A stretch of DNA of 64,000 nt from positions 1,779,501 through 1,843,500 of the forward strand of contig JAJHZJ010000009.1 of NCBI GenBank assembly GCA_023548195.1. Reading direction: 5' to 3'. Shown here in pieces: positions 31,372 to 43,288 of the stretch. The notes below the pieces were generated by a model. That model had not been told where the DNA came from and made no database searches. It saw only the letters and a program-made list of their open reading frames with translations. Source of the DNA: Bettongia penicillata ogilbyi (taxonomy: Eukaryota > Chordata > Mammalia > Diprotodontia > Potoroidae). The position numbers and the translations under genes are program-made. The first letter of the stretch is position 1. Each line of letters opens with the position of its first letter.

Positions 31372-34300
31372 CTACAACTTGTCCAACCACTCCCCAGTTG
31401 ATGGGTATCCTCTTGATTTCCAGTTTTTGGCCACCACAAAGAGAGCTGCTATAAATATTTTTGAACATGTGGGACCCTTTCCCATTTTTATGATCTTTTG
31501 GGGATACGGTCCTAGAAGAGACATTGTTGGGTCAAAGGGTATGCTCATTTTTGTAGCCCTTTGGACATAGTTCCAAATTGCTCTCCAAAATGGTTGGATC
31601 ATCTCATAGGTCCACCAACAATGAATTAGTGTTCCAATTCTCCCACATCTTCTCCAACATTTATCATCTTTCTGTTTTGTCATGTTAGCCAATCTGATAG
31701 GTGTAATGTGGTACCTCAGAGTTGTTTTGATTTGCATCTCTCTAATGATTTTGATTTGCATCTCAATAATGATTTAGAACATTTTTTCACGTGACTGTAG
31801 ATAGCTTTAATTTCTTCCTCTGAAAACTTCCTGTTCATATTCTTTGACCATTTATCAATTGAGGAATGACTTGTATTATTGCAAATTTGACTTAGTATTA
31901 TATATATTTTAGAAATGAAGCCTTTATCACAGACACTAGTTGCGAAAATTCTTTCCCAGTTATCTGCTTCCCTCCTAATTTTGGTTGCATTGAGTTTGTT
32001 TGTGCAAAAACTTTTCAATTTAATATTATCAAAATTATCCATTTTGCACTTCATAATGTTCTCCATCTTTTGTTGGTCAAAAATTTCTCCATTCTCCACA
32101 AATCTGACAAATATACTATTCTTTGCTCCCCCAATTTGTTTATAGTATCAGTCTTTATACCTAGATCATGTATCCATTTGGACTTTATCTTTGTGAATAG
32201 TGTCAGGCATTGGTCTATGCCCAGTTTCTGCCACACTGGTGTCCAATTTTCCCAGCAATTTTTGTCAGACAGTAAGTTCTTATCCCAGAAACTGGGGTCC
32301 CTGGGTTTATCAAACAGTAGATTGCTATATTCAAGACACAGTTACTGTGTCTTGGGTACCTAACATATTCCACTGGTCTACCCCTCTGTTTCTTAGTCAG
32401 TACCAAGTAGTTTTGATGATTACTGCTTTATAATATAATTTGATATCTGATAGGGCTAGACCACCTTCCCTAGCATTTGTTTTCATTAGCTCCCTTGCTA
32501 TTCTGAAACTTTTCTTCTTCCAGTGAATTTTGATTTCATTTTTTCTAGCTCTAGAAAATTATTATCTGGTAGTTTGATTGATATAGCAATAATAATAAGT
32601 AAATTAATTTAAGCTGAATTGTCATTTTTATTATATTAGCTCAACCTACCCATGAGCAACTGATATTTTTTATTTACTTAGATCTGACTTTATTTGTGAG
32701 AAAAGTGTTTTGTAATTGTGTTCATATAGTCCCTGGGTTTGTTTTGGCAGGTAGACTCCCAGATATTTTATAGTGTCTACCCTAGCTTTAAATGGAATTT
32801 CTCTTTCTATCACTTGTTGTTGGACTTTGTTAGTAATATATAGAAATGCAGATGATTTATGTGGGTTTATTTTGTAACCTGCAACATTGCCAAAGTTGTT
32901 TATTATTTCAAGTAGTTTTTTCCTTGAATCTCTGGGATTTTCTAAGTGCATCATCATATCATCTACAAAAAGTGGTAGCTTAGTTTCTTCTTTGCCTCTT
33001 ATTCCTTCAGTTTCTTTATCTTGTCTAATTGCTACAGCTGACATTTCTAGTACCGTATTGAATAACAGCGGTGATAATGGACACCCTTGTTTCACCCTTA
33101 CTTACTGATAAGTGCATCTAGCTTGTCCCCATTGCACATAATACTTGCAATTATATTTTTATAATTGGTTTTAGCTAGATACTTCTTGTTATTTTATGGA
33201 AAGTTCCATTTATTCCTATGTACTCCAGGATTTTCAATAGGGACAGGTGTTGTATTCTGTGGAAAGCTTTTTCTGCAACTATCGAGATAATCATGTGGTT
33301 TCTGTTAGTTTTGTTGTAGATATGATCAATAATGCTGATAGTTTTCCTAATATTGAAACAGCTCTGCCTTCCTGGTATATATAGTACTTGATCATAATGT
33401 GTTATTCTCATGATACGTTGTTATATTCTTTTTGCTAATATCTTCTTTATAATGTTTTGCATCTATATTCATTAGAGAAATTGGTCTATAATTTTCTTTC
33501 TCTGTTTTGACTCTTCCTGGTTTAGGTATCAGAACCATATTCGTATCATAAAAATAATTTGGTAGGACTCCTTCTTCACCAGTTTTGCCAAATAATCTAT
33601 ATAGTATTGGAATTAACTGTAGTTTAAATGTTTGATAGAATTCACTTGTAAATCCATCTGGCCCTGGAGATTTTTTCCTAGGGAGCTCATTGATGGCTTG
33701 TTCAATTTCTTTTTCTGAGATGGGGCTATTTAAGTATTGAACTTCCTCTTCTGTTAATCTGGGCAATTTGTATTTTTAAAAATATTCATCCATCTCATTT
33801 AGATTGTTGAATTTATGGGCATACAGTTAGGCAAAGTAATTTCTAATTATTGTTTTAATTTCCTCCTTGTTGGAGGTGAGTTCACCCTTTTCATTTTTGA
33901 TATTGGTAATTTGGTTTTCTTCTTTCTTTTTTTAAATCAAATTGACCAAAGGTTTATTAATTTTATTAGTTTTTTCATAAAACCAACTCTTAGTTTTATT
34001 TATTAGGTCAGTAGTTTTCTTAATTACAATTTTATTAATCTCTCCTTTGGTGTTTACTTGGGGATTTTCAATTTGTTCTTTTTCTAGTTTTTTCAGCTGC
34101 ATGTCCAATTCACCGATCCCCTCTTTCTCTATTTTATTCATGTAGGCATAGGGAATCTACGTGGTTCAGTGGCTAGAGCACCAGTGCAGGAGTCAGGAGG
34201 ACTTGAGTTCAGCTCACCTCAGACACTTAACATTCACTAGCTGTGTGACCTTGGGTAAGTCACTTAACTCCAGTTGCCTCATTCTGAATCATCTCCAGTC

Positions 34301-35360
34301 ATCCTGATGAATATCTGGTCACTGGATTCAGATGGCCCTGGAGGAGAAGTGAGGCTGGTGGTGACCTGCACAACCCTCCCTCACTCAAAACAAAGTCAAG
34401 TGCAAGTCAAGTCATTATTTAATTATTTCTCTGATGGCATGGTCTTCTTCAGCACTGAAGGGTGAACACACATGTGTAGGCATTCAAAGATATAAAATTT
34501 CCCCTAAAAACTGCTTTTGCAGTATCCCATAGGATTTGGTAGGTTGTCTCATTATTGTCATTCTCTTGAATGAAGTTGTTGATTGTTTCTATGATTTGTT
34601 GTTTAACCCACTCATTCCTTAGGATTAGATCATTTAGTTTCCAATTAATTTTTGGTTCATCTTTCCATGGCCTTTTATTATATATAATTTTTATTGCATT
34701 ATAATTGGAGAAAGATGCATTTACTATCTCTGCCTTTCTGCTCTGGATTGTGAGGTTTTTATGCCCTACTATATGGTCAGTTTTTGTATATGTGCCATGT
34801 ACTGCTGAGAAAAAGGTATATTCCTATCTATCCCCATTCAGTTTTCTCCAGAGATCTATCATATCTACCTTATCCAGAGTTTTATTCACCCCGTTAACTT
34901 CTTTTTTGTTTATTTTGAGGTTAGATTTATTAAGTTCAGAGAGGGGGAGTTTGAGGTCTCTCACTAGTATAGTTTTGATATCTATTTCTTCCTATAACTC
35001 CCTTAACATCTCCTCTAAGAATCTGGATGCTATAGCACTAGGAGCATATATGTTTAGTAACAATATTGTTTTGTTGTCTATGGTGCTTTTTAGCAGGACA
35101 TAGTTTCCTTCCTTATCTCTTTTGGTTAGATCTATTTCTGCTTTTCCTTTGTCTGAGATTAGGATTGCTACCCCTGCTATTTTTACATCAACTGAAGCAC
35201 AATGTATTCTTCTCCAACATTTTACCTTTCTTTACCCTATGTGTATCCCCCCCATTTCAAATGTGTTTCTTGTAAACAACATATTGTTGAATTGGTTTTT
35301 AATCCATTCTGCTATTCATCTCCATTTTATGGGAGAATTCATCCCATTCACATTCACAGT
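31372..35360 (-). pseudogene. L1 ORF2 (endonuclease/reverse transcriptase), broken
   Basis: Relic of the L1 replication protein, which nicks target DNA and reverse-transcribes L1 RNA. Open pieces visible on the minus strand are 33766-33392, 33411-33175, 33095-32670, 32099-31716 and 31761-31372, in descending order and in different frames. The reverse-transcriptase core has FVDD in place of the usual FADD. Adjacent pieces overlap or are separated by stops, so no functional product is expected. Confidence 0.85.
34150..34474 (+). repeat. WSINE1-like SINE inserted in L1 ORF2
   Basis: Complete copy with head 'cagtggctagagcaccagtg' and tail 'gcatggtcttcttcagcact', flanked by TGTAGGCAT at 34141-34149 and 34475-34483. 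It interrupts the L1 at 34141, so it is younger than that insertion. Confidence 0.8.
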
Positions 35361-35982
35361 TATGATTACTATCTGTATCTTTCCCTACACTCTCTTTCCC
35401 CCATTTGTGCTTTTAGTTCTCCCTTTTCCCTTCCTCTCCACAATAGAGTTTTAATTTTTGACCACCACCTCCCTCAGTCTTCCCTCCCTTTTACTCCCCT
35501 TTTCCCTTACCACTTCTTCCTTCCCTTTTCTTTCCCCTTTCCCCTCCTACTGCCTATAGAGCTAGTTAGATTTCTGTACTTAACTGGGTTTGTTATTCCC
35601 TCCTTGGACCAAATCAGATGAGAGTAAATCTCAAACAATTCTTATCTCCCTCTCCTCTTTCCCTCATTATAATATATTTTTGTGCCTCTTCCTGTCATGT
35701 AAGTTTCCTTTTTCTGCCTCCTCCTTTTCACATCTCCCCTTACAATCCCTTTACACCCTTAAATCACATTTTTATCATCACATCATTTACTTTATACCCA
35801 CTCCCTCTGTCTATGTATATCCCTTTTATATATCATAATAAATAATACAGTTCTCAAGATTAGCAAGTATTATTTTCCCTGATAGGGATATAAATAGTTT
35901 GCCCATATTGAATAACAAGTTTTTTCCCCCATTTACCTTTTTAGGCCTCTCTTGAGACTTGTGCTTGAAGATCAAATTTTCT

Positions 35983-36108
35983 TTCTTTATTTTTTTTTAA
36001 TGTTCTACAATCACTACCATAAAACTTAGATTTCCCACCCTACCAACATCCACCAGCCCCATCCCTCCCCAAGACAGCATGCAATTCTATATAGGATCTA
36101 CACATACA
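35983..36108 (-). mobile_element. 5'-truncated L1 3' end inserted in the L1
   Basis: A 126-bp insert starting (plus strand) with a T-rich tract, flanked by a perfect 15-bp duplication AAGATCAAATTTTCT at 35968-35982 and 36109-36123. Its internal 'ccccaagacagcatgcaatt' matches the L1 3' end type seen at 16.9 kb and 30.9 kb. Confidence 0.85.
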
Positions 36109-36109
36109 A

Positions 36110-36839
36110 AGATCAAATTTTCTATTGAGCTCTGGCCTTTTCATCAGGAAGGTCTGGAAATCCCTTATTTCATTGCATGTCTATCGCCTTGCCTAAAATA
36201 TTATGTTCAATTTTGCTGGTCCCCTTCAGTCATGGCAAGAGGGACCTCCCTTTGTGATTTTCCTAGCCTTATGGGTTAAGAGATTGTTTACCCCTTCAGC
36301 TGATCCCACTGTTCCAGGATTTTTCCTGGGGAAATATTCTCTAAATTTTTCAAGGTCAACAAGGAGAGGGGTAGAGTATTTACTGATCACTCTGCCATTT
36401 TAGCTCCTGGAAGTTCAAGTAGGTGACTTACAGACATTTAATCTGCAGTCTAATAGTCTCAGGAGTGGCTGCTGCAGTTACCTGGGGTTCTTCAGTTCTC
36501 TCAGTTCCACTGGACTCCCATCTTGGGCTGATATGTCTGAGATTCTACAGCGCTGCTGCTGCTGCTTCAGATTGCCTAGGGCTTCCTGCTTGGCTTTGCT
36601 ATAGCAGGGTCTGCACTGTTACATCCTGTGTGTGGTGCACTCCTCCAGCCCCATGCAACAGATCCTTCCCCTCCACCCTCCAGTCTGTCCTGGGTTGGAT
36701 ATCTGCCACACTCTGTCTCCTATTGGATTCTGCCACTCTAAAACTTGTTCAGATTCTCTTTTCAGAAGTATCTGAAGGAGTTTGTCTTAGACCTTAGGTG
36801 AGTAGTTGCTCTCACTCTGCCATCTTGGCTCCATCCCCT
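36110..36839 (-). promoter_or_regulatory. L1 5' UTR with ORF1 remnant
   Basis: 36110-36220 matches the ORF1 C-terminal coding end of the HAL1s. The sequence then switches to 5'-UTR-like DNA. Two start-like blocks are present: CTCTGCCATTTTAGCTCC (about 36390-36408) and CTCTGCCATCTTGGCTCC (36815-36832). The ORF1 body is absent. Confidence 0.55.
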
Positions 36840-36969
36840 GTAAAATTCTATTCTTGTAGGATTGCTTGGCTAAGGGAGTAGGGGGGATGTGTGAGGGAAA
36901 GAGAAGTCTCATTTGTGTGCCCATCAACAGTTTGAAGGGGGGAATCATTTATTCCCAAAGTCTTCTCTT

Positions 36970-36982
36970 TGTGAGGCTCAAT

Positions 36983-37073
<91 letters not shown>

Positions 37074-37215
37074 CAGAGAGACAGAGACAGAGACACAGAG
37101 AGCACAGGGTGAGTTGAATAGGAAGGGATCATATCTAAAAAAATAAAATTAAGGGGTGAGAGGAATGTATTGGGGGGAGAAATGGAATGGGGAAAATTAT
37201 TAGTAAAGCCTTCTA
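36970..37215 (+). repeat. L1/HAL1-derived fragment with (CA)n(GA)n expansion
   Basis: A (CA)n tract (about 36986-37026), (GA)n (to about 37056) and a GACAGA-rich run are followed by 'gagcacagggtgagttgaat' and 'ggggagaaatggaatgggg'. The complement of the same order occurs in the HAL1 3' regions at 39.5, 41.2 and 63.8 kb, so the microsatellite grew inside a HAL1-type fragment. Confidence 0.65.
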
Positions 37216-38770
37216 GGACCTTGTTTTGAGTCCTTTCACCCCTCAGATCTCCCTCTTCTTGGAACATTCTTATCTGTCAATGTCCATCCTAAAACATAGT
37301 GCCCAGAACAGAACATGATATTCAAGATGTATTGTGACCAGTTCAGAGTTCAACACAATCATTCTAATGGGAAACTGGCTAAGAAAGACTCAGTCTTAAG
37401 AATATGTGAGGATTTGCTCTTCTTGGTGAGTGTATGGGTCATATTTTCTGCCTTCTGCTGTTCTACCCTGTGGAACACTGGAGAACTGGTTTCTGACCAT
37501 AAGTGACTGAGAGACTTGTCCTAAGTGATGATGAAACGTCTTCTGGTTGGTAAAAGAGCTAGAAGGATGAATGACCCAGTAGAGTCTGAGCAGGGACTGG
37601 ATATGCATGCAAAATGTTCAAAGGAATGCCCTCCCACTCTCCAACCGTTTTCCATTGAAGACTGTGCAACCTACTGGATGAGAAAGAGGTAGGCTGCCTT
37701 ATCTCCCACCAAGTTACTACATGTCTATAAATACACAGCATCTCTGGCTCCTTGGCTTCTTTGTTTATTCTTTCCTGATCATTGATGAAAATCTGGAAAT
37801 GGAATTGACCAGGTTATGACTGTGTGAGCTTCCAAATGTCCAAAGAAGGTCTATCAAGGGTTCTTTCAGCAACCAGTCAGAAGCAGAGGACACTAACGGA
37901 ATATGGTGCTGCTGATTCTGATTGAGAGCTAAGCCAGATAAGTGACCAATTTTACTCAGCCCAGCCAGGGATTCACCTATCAACTGAGATATTATATCTT
38001 TTGAGGAGTCAGTGAACTAAGTCATTGGCAATATCTTATCCAGAAGCTAACTTGCTAGGGTCAAGAGTCTTAAGATATTTCTTGGCCCCACGTCATTTCT
38101 ATATGTGTATTTTTGTATATTCATGTGTATATTTTACATATGTACATTTGCGTTTTAAGTTTTAGTACACTCCAGAGACTTAGCATGTACAGAGCAGAGG
38201 GTACTTCACTGGTTTAAAGATTTTCAAAAAGCTTTTATCTTTGCTAAGCCTCGGTAAATTCCTTTCTGCAAAATTGATTTGCATAATTGATATGAATTTG
38301 ATATTGACATTGGAGAAAAGTCAACTGGTTAATTGATATTGAGGATAGTAAACCAGATGGGACTAGTAACTGATTGTATTAGAAACCAGAATCCCTCAGA
38401 CTTACCCTTAGAATAGGGAGGGGAGGAGTAGTCCATGATCTGTCCTCTGGGGATCTGACCTGCTAATGTGAATGGGGGTTTGAAGAGTGAGCCTAAAGGG
38501 AATGCTTCATTATCATTTCTCTTGTTCTGCCTGAGTGGGGACCCAGCTTAGCCTTTCCCTTCTGCATCTCTCTCCCCTTCCTTTGGGATTTACTGGCTAG
38601 ATGTCCCTTCCTTCCTTCCTTCCTTGTCATTCCCCAAACTTTAAGCCCAGTGCACGCTGAAGCTCACAGGTTGGGCAATAATAGGTCCCTGCCCAAGCTC
38701 CACTTCTCTTTCCCTCCCAGCTTGATTTAGCTATTTTTTCTTTTGCTCACTAAAAGGCACATTCTCTACT
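37216..38770. other. Intergenic, no feature recognised
   Basis: About 1.5 kb of unassigned sequence, with a short CCTT tract near 38603. Open frames are short and without known domains. Confidence 0.4.
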
Positions 38771-41307
38771 GCTTTGTTTAAAATTTACTTTTAATTAATT
38801 AACTAATTGATTGATTTTAAGTTTTCCACAAAATTTTGAGTTCCAAATTTTCTCCCCATCTCTCCTCTCCCCCCAAAAACATCATGCATTCTGATTGCCC
38901 CTTCCACCAATGTACCTTCCCTTCTAACAACCCTCCTTTCCCTTATCCCCATCTTCTCTCTTGTCCTGTAGGGCAAGATAAATTTCTATACCCCATTACC
39001 TGTATTTCTTATTTCCCAGTTGTATGCAAAAACCATTCTCAACATTTGTTCCTAAAACTTTGAGTTCCAACTTCTCTTCCTTCCTCCCTCCCTACCCATC
39101 CCCACTGAGAAGGTAAGCAATTCAATATAAGCTATATATGTGTAGTTTTGCAAATGACTTCCAAAATAGTCACGTTGTGTAAGACTAACTATATTTCGCT
39201 CCATCCTATCCTGCCCCCCATTTCTTCTATTCTCCCTTTTGATCTTCTCCCTCCCCAAGAGTATTTATTTCTAATTGCTCCCTCCTCCCATTTGCCTTCC
39301 CTTCCATCATCTCCCCCTACCCTGCTTATCCCTTTCTCCCCTACTTTCCATTAGTATAAAATAGATTTTCATACCAAATTGAGTGTGCATATTATTCCTT
39401 CCTTGAACCAAATGTGATGAGAGTAAGCTTCACTTTTCTCCTCTCATCTCCCCCCTTTTCCCCTTCATTGGAAAACTTTTTGTTGCCTCTTTTATGAGAA
39501 ATAATTTGCCCCATTCAATTTCTCCCTTTCTCCTTCCAATACATTCCTTTCTCACCCCTTAATTTTATTTTTTTAGATATGATCCCTTCCTATTCAACTC
39601 ACCCTGTGCTCTCTGTGTCTCTGTCTCTCTCTTTCTCCCTCCCTCCCCCCACCTCTGTGTGTGTGTATGTATGTATGTATAATCCCTCCAACTATCCAGA
39701 TGCTGAGAAAAGTTTCAAGAGTTACAAATATTATCTTTCCATATAGGAATGTAAATAGTTCAACTTTAGTAAGTCCCTTCTGATTTTTCTTTCCTGTTTA
39801 CCTTTTCATGCTTCTCTTGATTCTTGTGTTTGAAAGTCAAATTTTCTTTTTAGCTCTGGTCTTTTCATCAAGAATGTTTGAAAGTCCTCTATTTCATTGA
39901 ATGACCATTTTTTTCCCCTGAGTATTATAATCAGTTTTGCTGGGTAGGTGATTCTTGGTTTTAATCCTAGTTCCTTTGATTTATGGAATATCATATTCCA
40001 AGCTATTCAATTCCTTAATGTAGAACCTGCTAGATCTTGTATTATCCTGACTGTATTTCCACAATACTTGAATTGTTTCTTTGTGGCTGCTTGTATTTTC
40101 TCCTTGCCTGGGAACTCTGGAATTTGGCTACAATATTTCTAGAAGTTTCTCTTTTTGGATTTCTTTCAGGAGGTGATTCGTGGATTCTTTCAATATTTAT
40201 TTTGCCCTCTGGTTCTAGAATATCAGGGCAGTTTTCCTTGATAATTTCATGAAAGATGATATCTAGGCTCTTTTTTGGATCATGGCTTTCAATTAGTTCC
40301 ATAATTTTTAAATTATCTCTCTTGGATTTATTTTCCAGGTCAGTTGTTTTTCCAATGAGATATTTCACATTTTCTTCCATTTTTTTCCTTCTTTTGGTTT
40401 TGTTTTGTAATTTCTTGGTTTCTCAAAAAGTCATTAGCTTCCATCTGTTCCATTCTAATTTTTTTCTTTTTCTTTTTAATATAAATTTATTTATTTAACT
40501 TTTTACATTCATTTTCACAAAATTTTGGGTTCCAAATTTTCTCCCCATTTATCCCCTCCCCCGACCCCAATACACCGAGCAATCTAATTTTCCCTATCAC
40601 CAATCTGCTCTCTCTTCTATCATCCCTCCCTTCTCTTGTCCCCATCTTCTCTTTTGTCCTGTAGGGCCAGATGACTTTCTATTCCCCATTAACTGTATTT
40701 CTTATTTCCTAGTAGCAACAACAATACTAAACAGTTGTTCCTAAAACTTTGAGTTCCAAATTCTCCCCATCCCTCCCTCCCCACCCATTCCCTTTGGGAA
40801 GGCAGGCAATTCAATATAGGCCCTATCTGTGTAGTTTTGCAAATGACTTCAATAATAGTCATGATGTGTAAGACTAACTGTATTTCCCTCCATCCTATCC
40901 TGCTCCTCATTGTTTCTATTCTGTCTTTTGATCCTGTCCTTCCCCGAGTGTTGACTTCAAATTGCTCCCTCCTCCCATTGCCCTCCCTCCCATCATCCCC
41001 CCCACCCTGCTTATCTCCTTCTCCCCCACTTTCCTGTATTGTAAGATAGGTTTTCCTATCAAAATGAGTGTGCATTTTATTCCTTCCTTTAGTCAAATGT
41101 GATGAGGGTAAACTTCATGTTTTTTTCTCAGCTCTCCTCTTTTTCCCTCCACTAAAAAGTCTCCTGCTTGCCTCTTGAATGAGATATAATTTACCCCATT
41201 CCATTTCACCCTCTCTCCTCCCACTACATTTCTCTCTCACCGTTTACCTTAATTTCTCTTAAAATATGGTCCCATCCTATTCAATTCACTCTATGCTCTC
41301 TGTCTCT

Positions 41308-41384
41308 GTATGTGCGTGCATGTGTGTATGTGTGTGCACATGCACGTGTGTACGTGTGTGTGCGTGTGTATGTGTGTGTGTGGT
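41308..41384. repeat. Alternating purine-pyrimidine tract (TG-rich)
   Basis: About 76 bases of unbroken pyrimidine-purine alternation (TG, CG, CA and TA steps) in the 3' region of the inner HAL1. Confidence 0.85.
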
Positions 41385-41516
41385 CCTACCAACTACCCAG
41401 ATACTGAAAAGTTTTAAGAGTTACAAATATTGTCTTTCCATGTAGGAATGTAAACAGTTCACCTTTGGTAAGTCCCTTATGACTTCTCCTTCCTGTTTAC
41501 TTTTTCATGCTTCTTC

Positions 41517-42628
41517 TCATTCTTGTGTTTGAAAGTCAAATTTTCTTTTCAGCTCTGGTCTTTTCATCAAGAATGCTTGAAAGCCCTCTAATTCATTGAA
41601 AGACCATATTTTCCCCTGAAGTATTATACTCAGTTTTGCTGGGTAGGTGATTCTTGGTTTGAGTCCTAGTTCCTTTGACTTTTGGAATATCCTCTTCCAT
41701 GCCCTTCGATCCCTTAATGTAGAAGCAGTTAGATCTTGAGTTATCCTGATTGTATTTCCACAATACTGGAATTGTCTCTTTCTAGCTGCTTGCAATATTT
41801 TCTCCTTGATCTGGGAATTCTGGAATTTGGCCACAATGTTCCTAGGACTTTCTCCTTTTGGATCTCTTTCAGGTGGTGATCGATGGATTCTTTCAATACT
41901 TATTTTGCCCTCTGGTTCCAGAATATCAGGGCAGTTTTCCTTGATAATTTCATGAAAGATGATGTCTAGGCTCTTTTTTTGATCATGGCTTTCAGGTAGT
42001 CCCATAATTTTTAATTGTCTCTCCTGGATCTATTTTCCAGGTCAGTTGTTTTTCCCATGAGATATTTCACCTTCTCTTCCATTTTTTCATTCTTTTGGTT
42101 TTGTTTGGTGATTTCTTGGTTTCTCAAAAAGTCATTAGCCTCCATCTGTTCCATTCTAATTTTGAGAGAACTATTCTCTTCAGTGAGCTTTTGAACCTCT
42201 TTTTCCATTTGGCTAATTCTGCTTTTGAAAGCATTCTTCTCCTCATTGGCTTTTTGAAGCTCTTTTGCCAATTGAGTGAGCCTATTTTTCAAGGTGTTAT
42301 TTTCTTCAGCATTTTTTTGGGTCTCCTTTAGCAAGGTATTGACCCTTTTTTCATGCTTTTCTTGCATCTCTCTCATTTCTCTTCCCAGTTTTTCCTCCAC
42401 CTATCTAACTTGATTTTCAAAATCCTTTTTGTGCTCTTCTATGGCCTGTGCCCATTGGATATCTATTTCGGATGTTTGAGATACAGAGGCCTTGACTTCT
42501 ATGTCTTTTCCTGATGGTAAGCATTGTTCCTCGTCATCAGAAATGAAAGGGTGAAACATCTGTTCCCCAAGAAAGTAGCCTTCTATGGTCTTATTTTTCT
42601 TCCCTTTTCTGGGCATTTTCCCAGCCAA
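41517..42628 (-). pseudogene. HAL1 ORF1 (L1 ORF1p-like RNA-binding protein), two lesions
   Basis: ORF1p is the trimeric RNA-binding chaperone of L1. The order seen is an N-terminal segment (42628-42401, starting MAGKMPRKGKK), a heptad-rich coiled coil with many Glu/Lys (42400-42011), and the RRM/C-terminal domain (42005-41517, with 'RSPPERDPKG' and 'LGLKPRITYPAKL'). The frame is broken by one in-frame TAG just upstream of 42400, where the outer copy has a Lys codon, and by a single-base deletion near 42008 relative to the outer copy. Few lesions suggest a relatively young insertion. Confidence 0.85.
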
Positions 42629-43288
42629 TTACTTGACTTCTGAGATTCCTGTCCACCCCCACCTAGATCCGCCCAGCTAGTGCCTGGGGTCTGAGATTTA
42701 AATGCTGCTTCCCAGCTTCAGGGCTTTCAGTGGCAGGGTGTAGCTGCTATTCAATGTGAGCTTAAGTTCTGGTGTACAGGTGGGGGGAGGGCCGCCTTCC
42801 AGGCTCAGTTCCCTCAGGGGGTTTATGAGGACATCTTCACTAATGGATCTGAGGTCCCGTCTTCCCTGAGAGCCCCTTTCCTCTGCCTCTGCCACTGCCA
42901 CTGCCTCCTGAGGGGGCCCGAGTCATGGAGACACCCCGCTCCACCCTCAGCCAGCCCAGAAGTCTCTCTCACTGACCTGTAGCGCCTGTGGGTGGAGGGA
43001 CCTTTGTGGCCGCTGGAGGTTCCGTCCCTGAAGCCTGCTTGGATCTGCTTCTCTCGGGGCCACACGGCCAGGGCAGCTCAGGGGTGGGCTCCACTGTCCG
43101 GAGCATGACGGATCTTTGGGGTCGGCTTTCCAGGGCTCTCTGGAACGGAAATCTCTTCCAGTGTGTTTCTGCATGGGTTCCACTGCTCCAGAATTTGTGG
43201 GGAGTTCCTTTTACAGGAAATTTATGGGCTGTGGGTTCAGAGCTAGCATACGTGAGTCTTTCTACTCTGCCATCTTGGCTCCTCCCAC
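42629..43288 (-). promoter_or_regulatory. 5' UTR (internal promoter) of the inner HAL1
   Basis: GC-richer, CpG-containing sequence between the ORF1 start and the element's 5' end. L1-type elements carry an internal polymerase II promoter here. Confidence 0.6.

Larger units (their letters stand above)
30844..36839 (-). mobile_element. Full-length but inactive L1 retrotransposon
   Basis: Antisense L1 flanked by a 16-bp target-site duplication with one mismatch (GTAAAATCCTATTCTT at 30828-30843; GTAAAATTCTATTCTT at 36840-36855). The 5' end (36815-36832) carries CTCTGCCATCTTGGCTCC, the complement of an L1 start. ORF2 runs from about 35360 down to about 31370 in many pieces: endonuclease start near 35360-35060, [12 protein letters not shown] near 33670, reverse-transcriptase FVDD at 32969-32958, and the C-terminal 'CWRRCGRIGTLIHCWW' region near 31650. 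Frameshifts and stops separate them. Most of ORF1 is missing. Two later insertions lie inside it: a WSINE1-like SINE (34150-34474) and a small L1 fragment (35983-36108). Confidence 0.9.
40464..43288 (-). mobile_element. Inner HAL1 element nested in the outer HAL1
   Basis: A 2825-bp element flanked by a perfect 15-bp target-site duplication TCCATTCTAATTTTT at 40449-40463 and 43289-43303. Order on the minus strand: a 5' end with the GGAGCCAAGATGGCAGAG block (43280-43263), a GC-rich 5' UTR to 42629, ORF1 (42628-41517), a 3' region without ORF2, and an A-rich tail at 40464-40490. It sits in the ORF1 of the outer copy, so it is younger. Confidence 0.9.

Noticed and set aside
34705..35845. Hydrophobic plus-strand frames resembling membrane proteins
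   Set aside because: They are the complement of L1 ORF2 and inter-ORF sequence; the A-rich sense strand of L1 reads as Phe/Leu/Ser-rich in antisense.
36848..37267. 139-codon minus-strand frame with Ser-Leu and Cys-Val runs
   Set aside because: Runs across the CA/GA microsatellite in a HAL1-derived fragment; not a gene.
38836..39354. Pro/Ser/Leu-rich plus-strand frames
   Set aside because: Antisense of the purine-rich HAL1 3' region; the same frames recur in the copies at 40.8 and 63.4 kb.
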